Below are positions 12,101-27,309 of a DNA stretch of 64,000 nt, in pieces; position 1 is the first letter of the stretch; the number at the start of each line of letters is the position of its first letter. The stretch spans positions 241,457,086-241,521,085 of the forward strand of contig CM061064.1 of the NCBI GenBank assembly GCA_030762895.1, in the 5' to 3' direction. This DNA comes from Sophora flavescens (lineage: Eukaryota; Streptophyta; Magnoliopsida; Fabales; Fabaceae). The position numbers were made by a program, and so were the translations under genes. Below the pieces are notes generated by a model. That model was not told the origin of the DNA and searched no databases. It saw nothing but the letters and a program-made list of their open reading frames with translations.

Positions 12101-15100
12101 TTGTTAATTTTCTGATTTTCACCATCCCGACCTTGCGCTCTTGCAGAGCATAACTAGACCTACGTATATCGGATTTTGGTGATCTTGTTGTCCCTAGAAA
12201 GATTTATGAAGAGACCCACAATTTCAGGTTCCAAGAACTGTCAAATTAGGCCAAAATCACAGCTAAATCGGGTCCCCAGTTCTCTGAGCGGATTGCCATG
12301 CCCATGATGTTCCTCCACTTAAATGGGCCTAACTTAATAATCTTATGCCCACTTAAGGCCTATGATACCTGGTTGAAAGCTTATTCATGTCCCTTAATTT
12401 GGCCTAGGGTTAGGTCTGGATTAATACACAAAATAGCAGTTTACACGTACCACGAGAGATGTAAATTAGACAACTTTTACCATCATTGTTTTTGCTTTGA
12501 CTTATTGGGATTAATTGGGTTAATTGTAAACATTGTTAATTCTTTGGATTTTTCACTTTCCTCGACCTTGTTGCCTTATGCAGAGCATAACTTGAACTAC
12601 AGACATCCGATTTGCATCTTGCTGTCCCTAGTAGATAAGGAAGAGACCACAATTTCGGGTTTCACAAGAATTGTCAAATTAGCCCAAATCAAGGCTAAAT
12701 TAGATCCTGAGCTCCTCTGGCACGGATCAATACGGACCCATGATGTTCCTCCACTTAAATGGGCCTAACTACCTCATCCCCAGCCCACTAAGGCCTATGA
12801 TACCCTGTTGGAAAGTTTATTTAGAGGCCCTAATTTTGTCTAGAGTTAGGTCCGGATTAATACATAATAGCAGTTTACACCGCGAGAAACATAAATTAGA
12901 CAACTTTTACAATCATTGTTTTTGCTTTTACATTATTGGGGTAATTGGGCCTAATTGCTAAATCTTGTTAATTTTCGGATTTTTCACTCATCTGACCTTG
13001 TTGCCTTCTAGATCATAACTAGAGCTTCAAATATCGGATTTTGGTGATCTTGCTGTCCCTAGAAAGATAAGGAAGACACCTACAATTTTTGGTGTCACGA
13101 GAATTGTCAAATTAGGCCAAAATCAGCAACTGGGTCCTAAGTTCTCGCCGCGTGGGCAGTGGCACCCATGGTGGTCCTTCACTTAAATGGGCCTAACTTA
13201 TTCATCTTAAGCCCAATTAATTTATATGATACCTGTTGGAAAGCTTATTCAGAGGCCCTTAATTCGGTCTAGGTTAGGTCATGATTAATACATAAATAGT
13301 AGTTTATAGTACAAGACAGAGAGAGACGGAAATTAGACAACTTTACAATCATTGTTTTTGCTTTTTACATTATTGGGCTTAATTACTAAATTTGTTAATT
13401 TTCGGATTATTCACTTATCCCGACCTTGTTGCCTAGCGTAGAGCATAACTAGACTTACATATATCGGATTTGGTGATCTTGCTGTCCCTTGAAGGATATA
13501 GAGACCTACAATTTCAGGTTCCACTAGAATTGTCAAATTAAGCCAAAATCAAGGCTAAATTGGTCCCGAGTTCTCTCGCACGGACGTCATGCGCTCATGA
13601 TGCTCCTTCATCTTAAATAGGCCTAACTTACTCATCTTATGCCCATTTAGGCATATGATACCTCGTTGAAAGCTTATTAGAGGCCCTTAATTTGGTCAAG
13701 GGTTAGGTTTGGATTAATACATAAATAGTCCTTATACCCGCACAAGCCAGGAGAGACAAAAATTAGACAACTTTCACTATCATTGCTTTTTTTTACATTA
13801 TTGTGCTTAATCGGGCTTAATTGCTAAACTTTGTTAATTTCGGATTTTTAAACATCCTACTTTGTTTCCTTGTCAGAGCATAACTAGACCTACAATATCG
13901 GATTTTGCTGATTTTGCTGCCCCTTGAAAGATAAGAAGAGACCTAAATTTCGGGTTCCATAAGATTGTCAAATTAGCCAAAATCATGGCTAAATCGTGTC
14001 CTGTCCTCTTTGTCACGGACGTTGTGCACCCATGATGTTCATCCACTTAAATAGGTCTAACTTACTCATCTTAGGCCCAATTAAGGCCTGGATACCATTG
14101 AAAGCTTATTTTGAGTTCCTTAATTTTGTCTAGGGTTAGGTCTGGATTAATAAGCATAAATAGTTGCTTACATCGACAAGCCACAGAGATAGAAATTAGA
14201 CAACTTTTACCATCATTGCTTTTGCTTTACATTATTGGACTTAATTGGGCTTAATTCTAAACTTGTTAATTTTCGGATTTTTCACTTATCCCGACCTTGT
14301 TGCCTTGGACAGAGATAACTAGAAATACAAATATCGGATTTTGGTGATCTTGTTGTCCCTACAAAGATAAGGGAAGAGACCTACAATTTCGGTTTCACAA
14401 GAATTGTCAAATTAGGCCAAAATCAAGGCTAAATTGGGTCCCGATTCTCCGGCACGGATTAATGCGCAGTCCATGATGTTCCTCCACTTAAATAGGCCTA
14501 ACTGACTCATCCTATGCCCACTAGGGCCTATGATACCTGTTGAAAGTTTATTTGGAGGCCCTTAATTTGGTCTAGGGTTAGGTCGGATTAATAACATAAA
14601 TAATGCTTCCCGCACGCTAGAGACACGGAAAATTAGAAAACTTTTACAATCATTGTTTTTACTTTTACTTTATAGGAATGGGCTTAATTGCTAAACATCG
14701 TTAATTTTGATTTCTCACTCATCCCGACCTTGCTGCCTTGCGGTATCTAACTAGAGCTACAAATATCGGATTTTGGTGATCTTGTTGTCCCTAGAAAGAT
14801 TAGTAAGAGACTACAATTTCGTGTTTCAAAGAATTGTCAAATTAAGCCAAAATCAAGGCTAAATCCCCGAGTTCTAGGTGTGGATCGTGTAGCCATGGTG
14901 TTCTTTCACTTAAATGGGCCTAACTTACTCATCTTAAGCCCAATTAATTCATATGATACCTTGTTGGAACGCTTATTCAGAGGTCCTTAATTTGGTCTAG
15001 GGTTGTCATGATTAATAAGCAAAATAGCAGTTTACAGCCGCACAAGTCAGAGAGAGACGAAATTAGACAACTTTTACCATCATTGTTTTTGCTTTACATT

Positions 15101-15502
15101 ATCGGGCTTAATTGCTAAACATTGTTAATTTTTGGATTTTTCACTCATCCCGACCTTGTTGCCTTGCACAGAGCATAACTAGACCTACAGAGATATCGGA
15201 TTTTGGTGATCTTGCAGTCCCTAGAAGGATAAGGAAGAGACCTACAATTTCAGGTTCCACAAGAATTGTCAAATTAAGCCAAAATCAAGGCTAAATTGGT
15301 TCCCGAGTTCTCCCGGCACTGCCATGCGCAGTCCATGATGTTCCTCCACTTAAATAGGCCTAACTTACTCATCCCATGCCCATTTAAGGCATATGATACC
15401 TTGTTGAAAGCTTATTTAGAGGCCCTTAATTTGGACAAGGGTTGGTCCTGGATTAATAAGCATAAATAGCGGTTTATAGCCGCACAAGCCACGAAAGACA
15501 AA
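9124..15502 (+). repeat. Degenerate satellite block, zone 1 (mean monomer ~435 bp)
   Basis: The same satellite in the same orientation, beginning mid-monomer after the gap. Starts found at 9417, 9854, 10279, 10726, 11173, 11612, 12041, 12465, 12895, 13332, 13762, 14195, 14632 and 15062 give a mean spacing near 435 bp against about 453 bp in clean blocks. The loss comes from many deletions of one to a few bases spread through each monomer. They are densest at the GCGCAGAG, GGCGCGGATCAGTGCGCAG and GCCGCACAAGCCACAGAGAG segments. Long AT-rich stretches such as TTTTACAATCATTG stay intact. No gene is present. Confidence 0.9.
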
Positions 15503-18500
15503 ATTAGACAACTTTTACAATCATTGCTTTTGCTTTAACATTATCGGACTTAATTGGGCTTAATTGCTAAACATTGTTAATTTTTGGATATTTCACTCAT
15601 CCTCGACCTTGTTGCCTTGCGAAGAGTTTAACTAGAGCTACAAATATCGGATTTTGGTGATCTTGCTGTCCCTAGAAAGATAAGGAAGAGACCTACAATT
15701 TCGGGTTTCACAAGAATTGTCAAATTAGGCCAAAATCAAGGCTAAATTGGGTCCCGAGTTCTCCGGCACGGATCAATGCGCAATCCATGATGTTCCTCCA
15801 CTTAAATAGGCCTAACTTACTCATCTTAAGCCCAATTAATTCATATGATACCTTGTTGGAAAGCTTATTCAGAGGCCCTTAATGGTCTAGGTTAGGTCAT
15901 GATTAATAAACATAAATAGTAGTTTACAGCCGCACAAGACAGAGAAAGACGGAAATTAGACAACTTTTACAATCATTGTTTTTGCTTTTACATTATCGGG
16001 CTTAATTGCTAAATCTTGTTAATTTTCGGAGTATTCACTTATCCCGACCTTGATGCCTTGCAGCAGACATAACTAGACCTCTGGATATCGGATTTGGTGA
16101 TCTTGCTGTCCCTAGAAGATAAGGAAGAGACCTACAATTTGAGGTTCCACAAGAATTGTCAAATTAAGCCAAAAATCATGTCTAAATTGGTTCCTGAGTT
16201 CTCGGCACGGATCAAGCGCAGTCCATGATGTTCCTCCACTTAAATAGGCCTAACTTACTCATCTTAAGCCCAATTCATATGATACCTGTTGGAAAGCTTA
16301 TTCGGAGGCCCTTAATTTGGTCTAGGTTAGGTCATGATTAATAAGCATAAATAGTAGTTTACAGCCCACATGACAGAGAAGACGGAAATTAGACAACTTT
16401 TACAATCATTGCTTTTGCTTTTACATTATTGTATTGGGCTTAATTACTAAACATTGTTAATTTTCGGATTTTTCACTCATCCTGACCTTGGTGCCTTGCG
16501 CAGAGCATAACTAGAGCTACAAATATCGGATTTTGGTGATCTTGCTGTCCATGAAAGTTAAGGAAGAGACCTACCATTTCGGTTCCACAAGAATTGTAAA
16601 ATTAGGCCAAAATCAAGGATAAATTGGGTCCTGAATTCTCTGCACGGATCATGTGCAATCCATGATGTTCATCCACTTAAATAGGCCTAACTTACTCATC
16701 TTATGCCCAATTAAGGCTTATGATACCTTGTTGAAAGCTTATTTAGAGGCCTTAATTTGGTCTAGGTTAGGTCTGGATTAATAAGCATAAATAGCAAGTA
16801 CAACCGCACAAGCACGCGAGAGACGTAAATTAGACAACTTTTACGATCATTGCTTTTGCTTTTACATTATTGGACTTAATTGGCTTAATTGCTAAACATT
16901 GTTAATTTTCGGATTTTTCACTCATCCCGACCTTGTTGCCTTGAGCATAACTAGAGCCTACAAATATCGGATTTTGGTGATCTTGCTGTCCCTAGAAAGA
17001 TAAGGAAGAGACCTACAATTTCGGGTTTCACAAGAATTGTCAAATTAGTCCAAAATCAATGCTAAATTGGGCCCCAAGTTCTCTGCGCGGATCGATGCAG
17101 TCCATGGTGTTCCTTCACTTAAATGGGCCTAACTTTCATCTTAAGCTCAATTAATTCATATGAAACCTTGTTGGAAAGCTTATTCAGAGGCCCTTAATTT
17201 GGTCTATGGTTAGGTCATGATTAATAAGCATAAATAGTAGTTTACAGTCGCACATGACAGAAAGACGGAAATTAGACAACTTTTACAATCATTGTTTTGC
17301 TTACATTATTGGGCTAAATTGGGTTAATTGCTAAATCTTGTTAATTTTCGGATTTTTCACTTATCCTCGACCGTGTTGCCTTGCACAGAGCATAACTAGA
17401 CCTACAGATATCGGATTTTGGTGATCTTGCTGTCCCTAGAAGGATAAGGAAGAGACCTACAATTTCAGGTTCCACAAGAATTGTCAAATTAGGCCAAAAT
17501 CAAGGCTAAATTGGTTCCCGAGTTCTCCGCATCGACCACAGTCCATGATGTTCCTCCACTTAAATGGGCCTAACTTACTCATCTTATGCCCAATTAAGGC
17601 ATATGACACCTTGTTGGAAAGCTTATTCAGAGGCCCTTAATTTGGTCTAGGGTTAGGTCCGGATTAATAAGCATAAATAGATGTTTACAGCCGCACAACG
17701 AGAGAGACGGAAATTAGACAACTTTTACAATCATTGCTTTTGCTTTTACATTATTGGGCTTAGTTCTAATTGCTAAACATTGTTAATTTTAGGATTTTTC
17801 ACTCATCCCCACCTTGTTGCCTTGCGCAGAGCATAACTAGACCAACGAATATCGGATTTTGGTGATCTTGTTGTCCCTAGAAAGATAAGGAAAGAGACCT
17901 ACAATTTCAGTTTCACAAGAATTGTCAAATTAGGCCAAAATCAAGGCAAATTGGGTCCCGTCTCCGGCACGATCACTCGCAGTCCATGATGTTCCTCCAC
18001 TTAAATGGGCCTAACTTACTCATCATATGCCCAATTAAGGCCTATGATACTCTGTTGGAAAGCTTATTCAGAGGCCCTTAATTTGGTCTAGTGTTAGGTC
18101 AGGATTAATAAGCATAAATAGAAGTTTACAGCCGCACAAGCTAGAGAGACACTGAAATTAGAAAACTTTTACAATCATTGCTTTTGCTTTTACATTATTG
18201 GGCTTAATTAATTGATAAACAATGAAAATTTCTGGATTTTTCACTCATCCTGACCTTGTTGCCTTGCGCAGAGCATAACTAGAGCTACATATATCGGATT
18301 TTGGTGATCTTGCTATCAGTAGAAAGATAAGGAAGAGACCTACAATTTCAGGTGTCACAAGAGTTGTCAAATTAGGCAAAAATAAAGGCTAAATTGGGTC
18401 CTGAGTTCTCTTGCGCGATCGGCTGCAGTCCATGGTGTTCCTTCACTTAAATGGGCCTAACTTACTCATCTTAAGCCCAATTAAGGCATATGATACCTTG

Positions 18501-21500
18501 TTTTGGAAAGCTTATTCGGAGGCCCTTAATTTGGTCTAGGGTTAGGTCATGATTAATAAGCATAAATAGCAGCTTAAAGGTGCACAAGCCGAGAGAGACG
18601 GAAATTAGACAACTTTTACAATCATTGTTTTTGCTTTACATTATCGGGCTTAATTGGGCTTAATTGCTAAACATTGTTAATTTTTGATTTTTCACTTATC
18701 CCCGACCTTGTTGCCTTGCACAGAGCATAACTTGAGCTACAAAGATCATATTTTGGTGATCTTGTTGTCCCTAGAAAGATAAGGAAGAGACCTACAATTT
18801 CATGTTTCCAAGAATTGTCAAATTAGTCCAAAATCAAGGTTAAAATGAGTCCCGAGTTCTTTGACACGGATCAGTGCGCAGTCCATGATGTTCCTTCACT
18901 TAAATGGTCCTAACTTACTGATTTTAAACCAAATTAAGGCATATGATACCTTGTTGGAAAGCTTAATCAGAGACCATTAATATGGTCTAGGGTTAGGTCA
19001 GGATTAATAAGCATAGATAGCAGTTTACTGCCGCACAAGCCAGAGAGACACGGAAATTAGATAACTTTTACAATCATTGTTTTTGCTTTTACATTATTGG
19101 GCTTAATTGGGCTTAATTGCTAAACATTGTTAATTTTCGGATTTTTCATTCATCCTGACCTTGTTGCCTTGCGCAGAGCATAACTAGAGCTACAGATATC
19201 GGATGTTGTTGATCTTGCTGTCCCTAGAAAGATAAGGAAGAGACCTACAATTTCAGGTTTCACCAGAATTGTCAAATTAGGCAAAAATTAAGGCTAAATT
19301 GGGTCCTGAGTTCTCTCGGCACGGATCGTGCACCCATGATGTTCATCCACTTAAATGGGCCTAACTTACTCATCTTATGCCCAATTAAGGCCTATGATAC
19401 CATGTTGGAAAGCTTATTTAGAGGCCCTTAATTTGCTCTAGGTTAGGTTTGGATTAATAAGCATAAATAGCAGTTTAAACCACGCACAAGCCGCAGAGAG
19501 ACGGAAATTAGACAACTTTTACAATCATTGCTTTTGCTTTTACATTATTGGGCTTAATTGCTAAACAGTGTTAATTTTCGGATTTTTCACTCATCCTGAC
19601 CTTGTTGCCTTCGTGAGAGCATAACTAGAGCTACAAATATCGGATTTTGGTGATCTTGCTGTCCCTAGAAAGACAAGGAAGAGACCTACAATTTCAGGTG
19701 TCACAGGAGTCGTCAAATTAGGCCAAAATCAAGGCTAAATTGGGTCCCAAGTTCTCTGCCGCGGATCAGTACACAGTCCATGATGTTCCTTCACTTAAAT
19801 GGGCCTAACTTAATCATCTTAAGCCCAATTAAGGCATATGATACCTTGTTAGAAAGCTTATTCAGAGGCCCTTAATTAGTTCTAGGGTTAGGTCAGGATT
19901 AATAAGCATAAATAGTAGTTTACAGCCGCACAAGTCAGAGAAAGACGGAAATTAGACAACTTTTACAATCATTATTTTTGCTTTTACATTATTGGGCTTA
20001 ATTGGGCTTAATAGCTAAACATTGTTAATTTTTGGATTTTTCACTCATCCTGACCTTGTTGCCTTGCGCAGAGCATACTAGAGCTACATATATCGGATTT
20101 TGGTGATCTTGATTTCCCTAGAAAGATAAGGAAGAGGCCTACAATTTCAGGTGTCACAAGAATTGTCAAATTAGGCCAAAATCAAGCGTAAATTGGGTCC
20201 CGAGTTCTCCGGCACGGATCCGTGTGCAGTCAATGATGTTCCTTCAATTAAATGGGCCTAACTGACTCATCTTAAGCCCAATTAAGGCATGTGATACCTT
20301 GTTGGAAAACTTATTCAGAGGACCTTAATTTGGTCTAGGGTTAGGTCATGATTAATAAGCATAAATAGCAGTTTACAGCCGCACAAGCCGTAGAAAGATG
20401 AAATTTAGACAACTTTTACAATTCTTGTTTTTACTTTTACAATATTGGTCATAATTGCTAAATCTTGTTAATTTTCGATTTTCACTTATCCCGACCTTGT
20501 TGCCTTGCACAGAGCATAACTAGAGCTACGTATATCGGATTTTGGTGATCTTGTTGTCCCTAGAAGGATAAGGAAGAGACCTACAATTTCATAGTTCCAC
20601 AAGAATTGTCAAATTAGGCCAAAATCAAGGCTAAATTGGTTCCCGAGTTCTCCGGCACGGATCAAGATGCAGCCCATGATGTTCCTCCACTTAAATGGGC
20701 CTAACTTACTCATCTTAAGCCCAATTAAGGCATATGATACCTTGTTGGAAAGCTTATTAGAGGCCCTTAATTTGCTCAAGGGTTAGGTCTAGGATTAATA
20801 AGCATAAATAGCGCTTTACAGCCGCACAAGCCGGAGAGAGGAATGAAATTAGACAACTTTTACAATCATTGTTTTTGCTTTTACATTATTGGACTTAATT
20901 GGGCTTAATTGCTAAACATTGTTAATTTTCGGATTTTTCACTCATCCCGACCTTGTTGCCTTGCGCAGAGCATAACTAGAGACCTACAGATATCGGATTT
21001 TGGGTGATCTTGCTGTCCCTAGAAAGATAAGGAAGAGACCTACAATTTCAAGGTTTCACAAGAATTGTCAAAATAGGCCAAAATCAAGGCTAAATTGGGT
21101 CCCGAGTTCTCTCGCGCGGATCAATTAGGCGCATCTATGATGTTCCTTCACATAAATGTGCCTAACTTACTCATCTTAAGCCCAATTAAGGCATATGATA
21201 CATTGTTGGAAAGCTTATTCAGAGGCCATTAATTTGGTCTAGGGTTAGGTCCGGATTAATAAACATAAATAACAGTTTACAGCTGCACAAGCCAGAGAGA
21301 GACGAAAATTAGACAACTTTTACAATCATTGTTTTTGGTTTTACATTATTGGGCTTAATTGTTAAACATTGTTAATTTTGGATTTTTCACTCATCCTGAC
21401 CTTGTTGCCTTGCGCAGAGCATAACTAGAGCTACAGATATTGGATTTTGGTGATCTTGCTGTCCCTAGAAAGATAAGGAAGAGACCTACAATTTAAGGTT

Positions 21501-22182
21501 TCACAAGAATTGTCAAATTAGGCCAAAATCAAGGCTAAATTGGGTCCCGAGTTCTCTGGCGCGGATCAGTGCGCAGTCCATGATGTTCCTTCACTTAAAT
21601 GGGCCTAACTTACTCATCATAAGCCCAATTAAGGCATATGATACCTTGTTGGAAAGCTTATTCAGAGGCCCTTCATTTGGTGAAGGGTTAGGTCAGGATT
21701 AATAAGCATAAATAGCAGTTTACAGCCGCACAGCCAGAGAGGGACAGAAAATAGACAACTTTTTCAATCATTGTTTTTGCTTTTACATTATTGGGCTTAA
21801 TTACGAAACAATATTAATTTTCGGATTTTTCACTCATCCTGACCTTAATGCCTTGCACAGAGCATAACTAGAGCTACAGATATCGGAATTTGGTGATCTT
21901 GCTGTCCCTAGAAAGATAAGGAAGAGACCTACAATTTCAGGTGTCACAAGAATTGTCAAATTAGGCCAAAATCAAGGCTAAATTGGGTCCCGAGTTATCA
22001 GCGGATCATGCAGTCCATGATGTTCCTTCACTTAAATGGGCCTAACTTACTCATCTTAAGCCCAATTAAGGCGTATGATACCTTGTTGGAAAGCTTATTC
22101 GGAGGCCCTTAATTTGGTCTAGGGTTAGGTCGATTAATAAGCATAAATAGCAGTTTACACCGCACAAGCCAGAGAGAGAGAA
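15503..22182 (+). repeat. Degenerate satellite block, zone 2 (mean monomer ~445 bp)
   Basis: Continuation of the array with fewer deletions. Starts lie at 15503, 15955, 16388, 16829, 17271, 17713, 18157, 18604, 19056, 19507, 19951, 20404, 20848, 21308 and 21749, a mean spacing near 445 bp. Many monomers carry TCACAAGAATTG with CCCGAGTTCTC. No clear higher-order period is visible by eye because the indels blur it. No gene is present. Confidence 0.9.
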
Positions 22183-25100
22183 ATTAGACAACTTTTACAA
22201 TCATTGCTTTTGCTTTTACATTATTTGGCTTAATTGCTAAACATTGTTGATTTTCGGATTTTTCACTCATCCCGACCTTGTTGCCTTTGCGCAGAGCATA
22301 ACTAGAGCTACAAATATCGGATTTTGGTGATCTTTCTTCCCTAGAAAGATAAGGAAGAGACCTACAATTTCAGGTTTCACAAGAATTGTCAAATTAGGCC
22401 AAAATCAAGGCAAATTGGGTCCCAGTTCTCGGCGCGGATCAATGCGCAATCCATGATGTTCCTTCATTAAATGGGCCTAACTTATATCTTAAGCCCAATT
22501 AAGGCTATGTCCTGTTGGGTTTGGGCCTTAATTTGGTCTGGTTGTCGTTTCATATAGTGTTCGCCACAAGCCAGAGAGACGAAATTAGACAACTTTACAA
22601 TCATTGTTTTTGCTTTTACATTATTGGACTTAATTGGGCTTAATTGCTAAACATTGTTAATTTTCGGATTTTTCACTCATCCCGACCTTGTTGCCTTGCG
22701 CAGAGCATAACTAGAGCTACGTATATCGGATTTTGGTGATCTTTCTTCCCTAGAAAGATAAGGAAGAGACCTACAATTTCGTTTCACAAGAATTGTCAAA
22801 TTAGGCCAAAATCAAGGCTAAATTGGGTCCCTGAGTTCTCTGGCGCGGATCATGTGAGTCCATGATGTTCCTTCACTTAAATGGGCCTAACTTACTCATC
22901 TTAAGCCCAATTAAGGCATATGATACCTTGTTGGAAAGCTTATTCAGAGGCCCTTAATTTGGTCTAGGTTAGGTCAGATTAATAAGCATAAATAGCAGTT
23001 TACAGCCGCACAACAGAGAGAGACGGAAATTAGACAACTTTTACAATCATTGTTTTTGCTTTTACATTATTTGGCTTAGCTTACTTAACATTGTTAATTT
23101 TCGGATTTTTCACTCATCCTGACCTTGTTGCTTGGCAGCATAACTAGAGCTACGGATATCGGATTTTGGTGATCTTTGTCCCCTAGAAAGATAAGGAAGA
23201 GACCTACAATTTCGTGTTCACAAGAATTGTCAAATTAGGCCAAAATCAAGGCTAAATTGGTCCAGTTCTATGGGATCAGTGAGTCCATGATGTTCCTTCA
23301 CTTAAATGGGCCTAACTTACTCATCTTAAGCCCAATTAAGGCATATGATACCATGTTGGAAAGCTTATTCGGAGGCCCTTAATTTGGTCTAGGTTAGGTC
23401 GGATTAATAAGCATAAATAGCGTTTGCACACAAGCCGAGAGAGACTAAATTAGACAACTTTTACAATCATTGTTTTTGCTTTTACATTATTGGAGGCTTA
23501 ATTACTAAACATTGTTAATTTTCGGATTTTTCACTATCCCGACCTTGTTGCCATGCAGAATAACTAGAGCTACGAATATCGGATTTTGGTGATCTTGTGT
23601 CCCTAGAAAGATAAGGAAGAGACCTACAATTTCGGGTTTCAAAGATTGTCAAATTAGGCCAAAATCAAGGCTAAATTGGTCGAGTTCTCTCCGGATCAGC
23701 ATCCATGATGTTCCTTCACTTAAATGGGCCTAACTTACTCATCTTAAGCCCAATTAAGGCATATGATACCTTGTTGAAAGTTATTCAGAGGCCATTAATT
23801 TGGTCTAGGTTAGGTCGATTAATAAGCATAAATAGCGTTTAAGCCGCCAAGCCGGAGAGACGGAAATTAGACAACTTTTACAATCATTGTTTTTGCTTTT
23901 ACATTATTGGCTTAATTGATCTAAACATTGTTAATTTTCGGATTTTTCACTCATCCCGACCTTGTTGCCTTGCAGAATAACTAGAGCTACAATATCGGAT
24001 TTTGGTGATCTTGCTGTCCCTAGAAAGATAAGGAAGAGACCTACAATTTCGGTTTCACAAGAATTGTCAAATTAGGCCAAAATAAAGGCTAAATTGGGTC
24101 CAGTTCTTGGGCGATCGTGTGCCATGATGTTCCTTCACTTAAATGGGCCTAACTTACTTCATCTTAAGCCCAATTAAGGCATATGATACCTTGTTGGAAA
24201 GCTTATTCGAGGCCCTTAATTTGGTCTAGGGTTAGGTCGATTAATAACATAAATAGCGCTTTACAGCTAAAGCGAGAGAGACGGAATTAGACAACTTTTA
24301 CAATCATTGTTTTTGCTTACATTATTGGGCTAATTGGGTTAATTGCTAAACATTGTTAATTTTCGGATTTTTCACTCATCCCACCTTGTTGCCTTGCAGA
24401 GCATAACTAGAGCTACGAATATCGGATTTGGTGATCTTGCTTCCCCTAAAGATAAGGAAGAGACTAATTTCGGTTTCCAGTTGTCAAATTAGGCCAAAAT
24501 CAAGGCTAAATTGGTCAGTTCTCTGGGATCATGTGCAATCCTGATGTTCCTTCTAAATGGGCCTAACTTACTCATCTTAAGCCCAATTAAGGCATATGAT
24601 ACCATGTTGGAAAGCTTATTCGAGGCCTAATTTGGTCTAGGTTAGGCGGGATTAATACATAAATAGCAGTTTACACGCACAGCACGAGAGACAGAAATTA
24701 GACAACTTTTACAATCATTGTTTTTGCTTTTACATTATTTGGGCTTAATTGCTAAACATTGTTAATTTTGGATTTTTCACTCATCCCGACCTTGTTGCCT
24801 TGCAAAGCATAACTAGACTACGAATATCGGATTTTGGTGATCTTGTGTCCCTAGAAAGATAAGGAAGAGACCTACAATTTCGGTTTCACAAGAATTGTCA
24901 AATTAGGCCAAAATTAAGGCTAAATTGGGTCCGAGTTCTCCTGCGATCATCACGCAGTCCATGATGTTCTTCACTTAAATGGGCCTAACTTACTCTCTTA
25001 AGCCCAATTAAGGCATATGATACCTTGTTGGAAACTTATTCAGAGGCCCTTAATTTGGTCTAGGTTAGGTCAGATTAATAAGCATAAATAGGTTTACGCC

Positions 25101-27309
25101 GACAGCCACAGAGAGACAGAAATTAGACAACTTTTACGATCATTGCTTTTGCTTTTACATTATTGGACTTAATTGGGCTTAATTGCTAAACATTGTTAAT
25201 TTTCGGATTTTTCACTCATCCCGACCTTGTTGCCTTGCGAGAGCATAACTAGAGCTACAAATATCGGATTTTGGTGATCTTGCTGTCCCTAGAAAGATAA
25301 GGAAGAGACCTACAATTTCGGGTTCACAAGAATTGTCAAATTAGGCCAAAATCAAGGCTAAATTGGGTCAGTTCTCCGCGCGCGGATCAGGGCAGTCCAT
25401 GATGTTCCTTCACTTAAATGGGCCTAACTTACTCATCTTAAGCCCAATTAAGGCATATGATACCTTGTTGGAAAGCTTATTCGGAGGCCCTTAATTTGGT
25501 CTAGGGTTAGGTCACATTAATAAGCATAAATAGCAGTTTACAGCCGCACAAGCCACAGAGAGACGGAAATTAGACAACTTTTACAATCATTGTTTTTGCT
25601 TTTACATTATTGGGCAGTATTCTAAACATTGTTAATTTTCGGATTTTTCACTCATCCGACCTTGTTGCCTTGCGCAGAGCATAACTAGAGCTACAGATAT
25701 CGGATTTTGGGATCTTGTTGTCCCTAGAAAGATAAGGAAGAGACTACAATTTTGGTTTCACAAGAATTGTCAAATTAGGCCAAAATCAAGGCTAAATTGG
25801 TTCCGAGTTCTCGGGCGCGGATCATGTGCAATCATGGTGTTCCTTCACTTAAATGGGCCTAATATCATCTTAAGCCCAATTAAGGCATATGATACCTTGT
25901 TGGAATGCTTATTCGGAGGCCCTTAATTTGGTCTAGGGTTAGGTCATGATTAATAAGCATAAATAGCAGTTTACAGCCGTACAAGCCAGAAGAGACTAAA
26001 TTAGACAACTTTTACAATCATTGTTTTTGCTTTTACATTATTGGGTTAATTGGGCTTAATTGCTAAATTTGTTAATTTTCGGATTTTTCACTTATCCCGA
26101 CCTTGTTGCCTTGCGCAGCATAACTAGAGCTACAGATATCGGATTTTGGTGATCTTGCTGTCCCTAGAAAGATAAGGAGGAGACCTACAATTTTAGGTTT
26201 CACAAGAATTGTCAAATTAGGCCAAAATCAAGGCTAAATTGGGTTTGAGTTCTATGGCGGATCATTGTGCATCATGATGTTCCTTCACTTAAATGGGCCT
26301 AACTTACTCATCTTAAGCCCAATTAAGGCATATGATACCTTGTTGAAAGCTTATTTAGAGGCCTTAATTTGGTCTAGGGTTAGGTCTGGGTTAATAAGCA
26401 TAAATAGCGGTTTATAGCCGCACAAGCCAGAGAGACGAAATTAGGCAACTTTTACAATCATTGCTTTTCTTTTACATTATTGGACTTAATTGGGCTTAAT
26501 TGCTAAACATTGTTAATTTTCGATTTTCACTCATCCCGACCTTGTTGCCTTGCGCAGCATAACTAGAGCTACAGATATCGGATTTTGGTGATGTTGCTTC
26601 CCCTAGAAAGATAAGGAAGAGACTTATTTCGGTTTCACAAGAATTGTCAAATTAGGCAAAATCAAGGCTAAATTGGGTCGTGAGTTCTCTGGCGCGGATC
26701 TGGCTCATGATGTTCCTTCACTTAAATGGGCCTAACTTACTCATCTTAAGCCCAATTAAGGCATATGATACCTGTTGGAAAGCATATTCAGAGGCCATTA
26801 ATTTGGTCTAGGGTTAGGTGATTAATAAGCATAAATAGCAGTTTACAGCCGCACAAGCCAGAGAGACGAAATTAGAGAACTTTTACAATCATTGTTTTTG
26901 ATTTTACATTATTGGGCTTAATTGCTAAACATTGTTAATTTTCAGATTTTTCACTCATCCCGACCTTGTTGCCTTGCGGAGCATAACTAGAGCTACGGAT
27001 ATCGGATTTTGGTGATCTTGTGTCCCTAGAAAGATAAGGAAGAGACCTACGATTTCGGGTTTCACAAGAATTGTCAAATTAGGCCAAAATCAAGGCTAAA
27101 TTGGTCTCGAGTTCTCTGCGCGGATCGGTGTGCAATCCATGATGTTCCTTCACTTAAATGGGCCTAACTTACTCATCTTCAGCCCAATTAAGGCATATGA
27201 TACCTTGTTGGAAAGCTTATTCAGAGGCCCTTAATTTAGTCTAGGGTTAGGTCATGATTAATAAGAATAAATAGCAGATTACAGTCGTACAAGACAGAGA
27301 GAGATGGAA
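22183..27309 (+). repeat. Degenerate satellite block, zone 3 (mean monomer ~427 bp)
   Basis: Starts lie at 22183, 22584, 23029, 23449, 23866, 24286, 24697, 25122, 25569, 26000, 26440 and 26871. Mean spacing is near 427 bp, the shortest in the window. The monomer at 22183 is only 401 bp and is garbled around 22505-22562. Several monomers share TCTTCCCTAGAAAG or TTCCCCTA in place of the usual CTGTCCCTAGAAAG, which links them to the next block. No gene is present. Confidence 0.9.
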
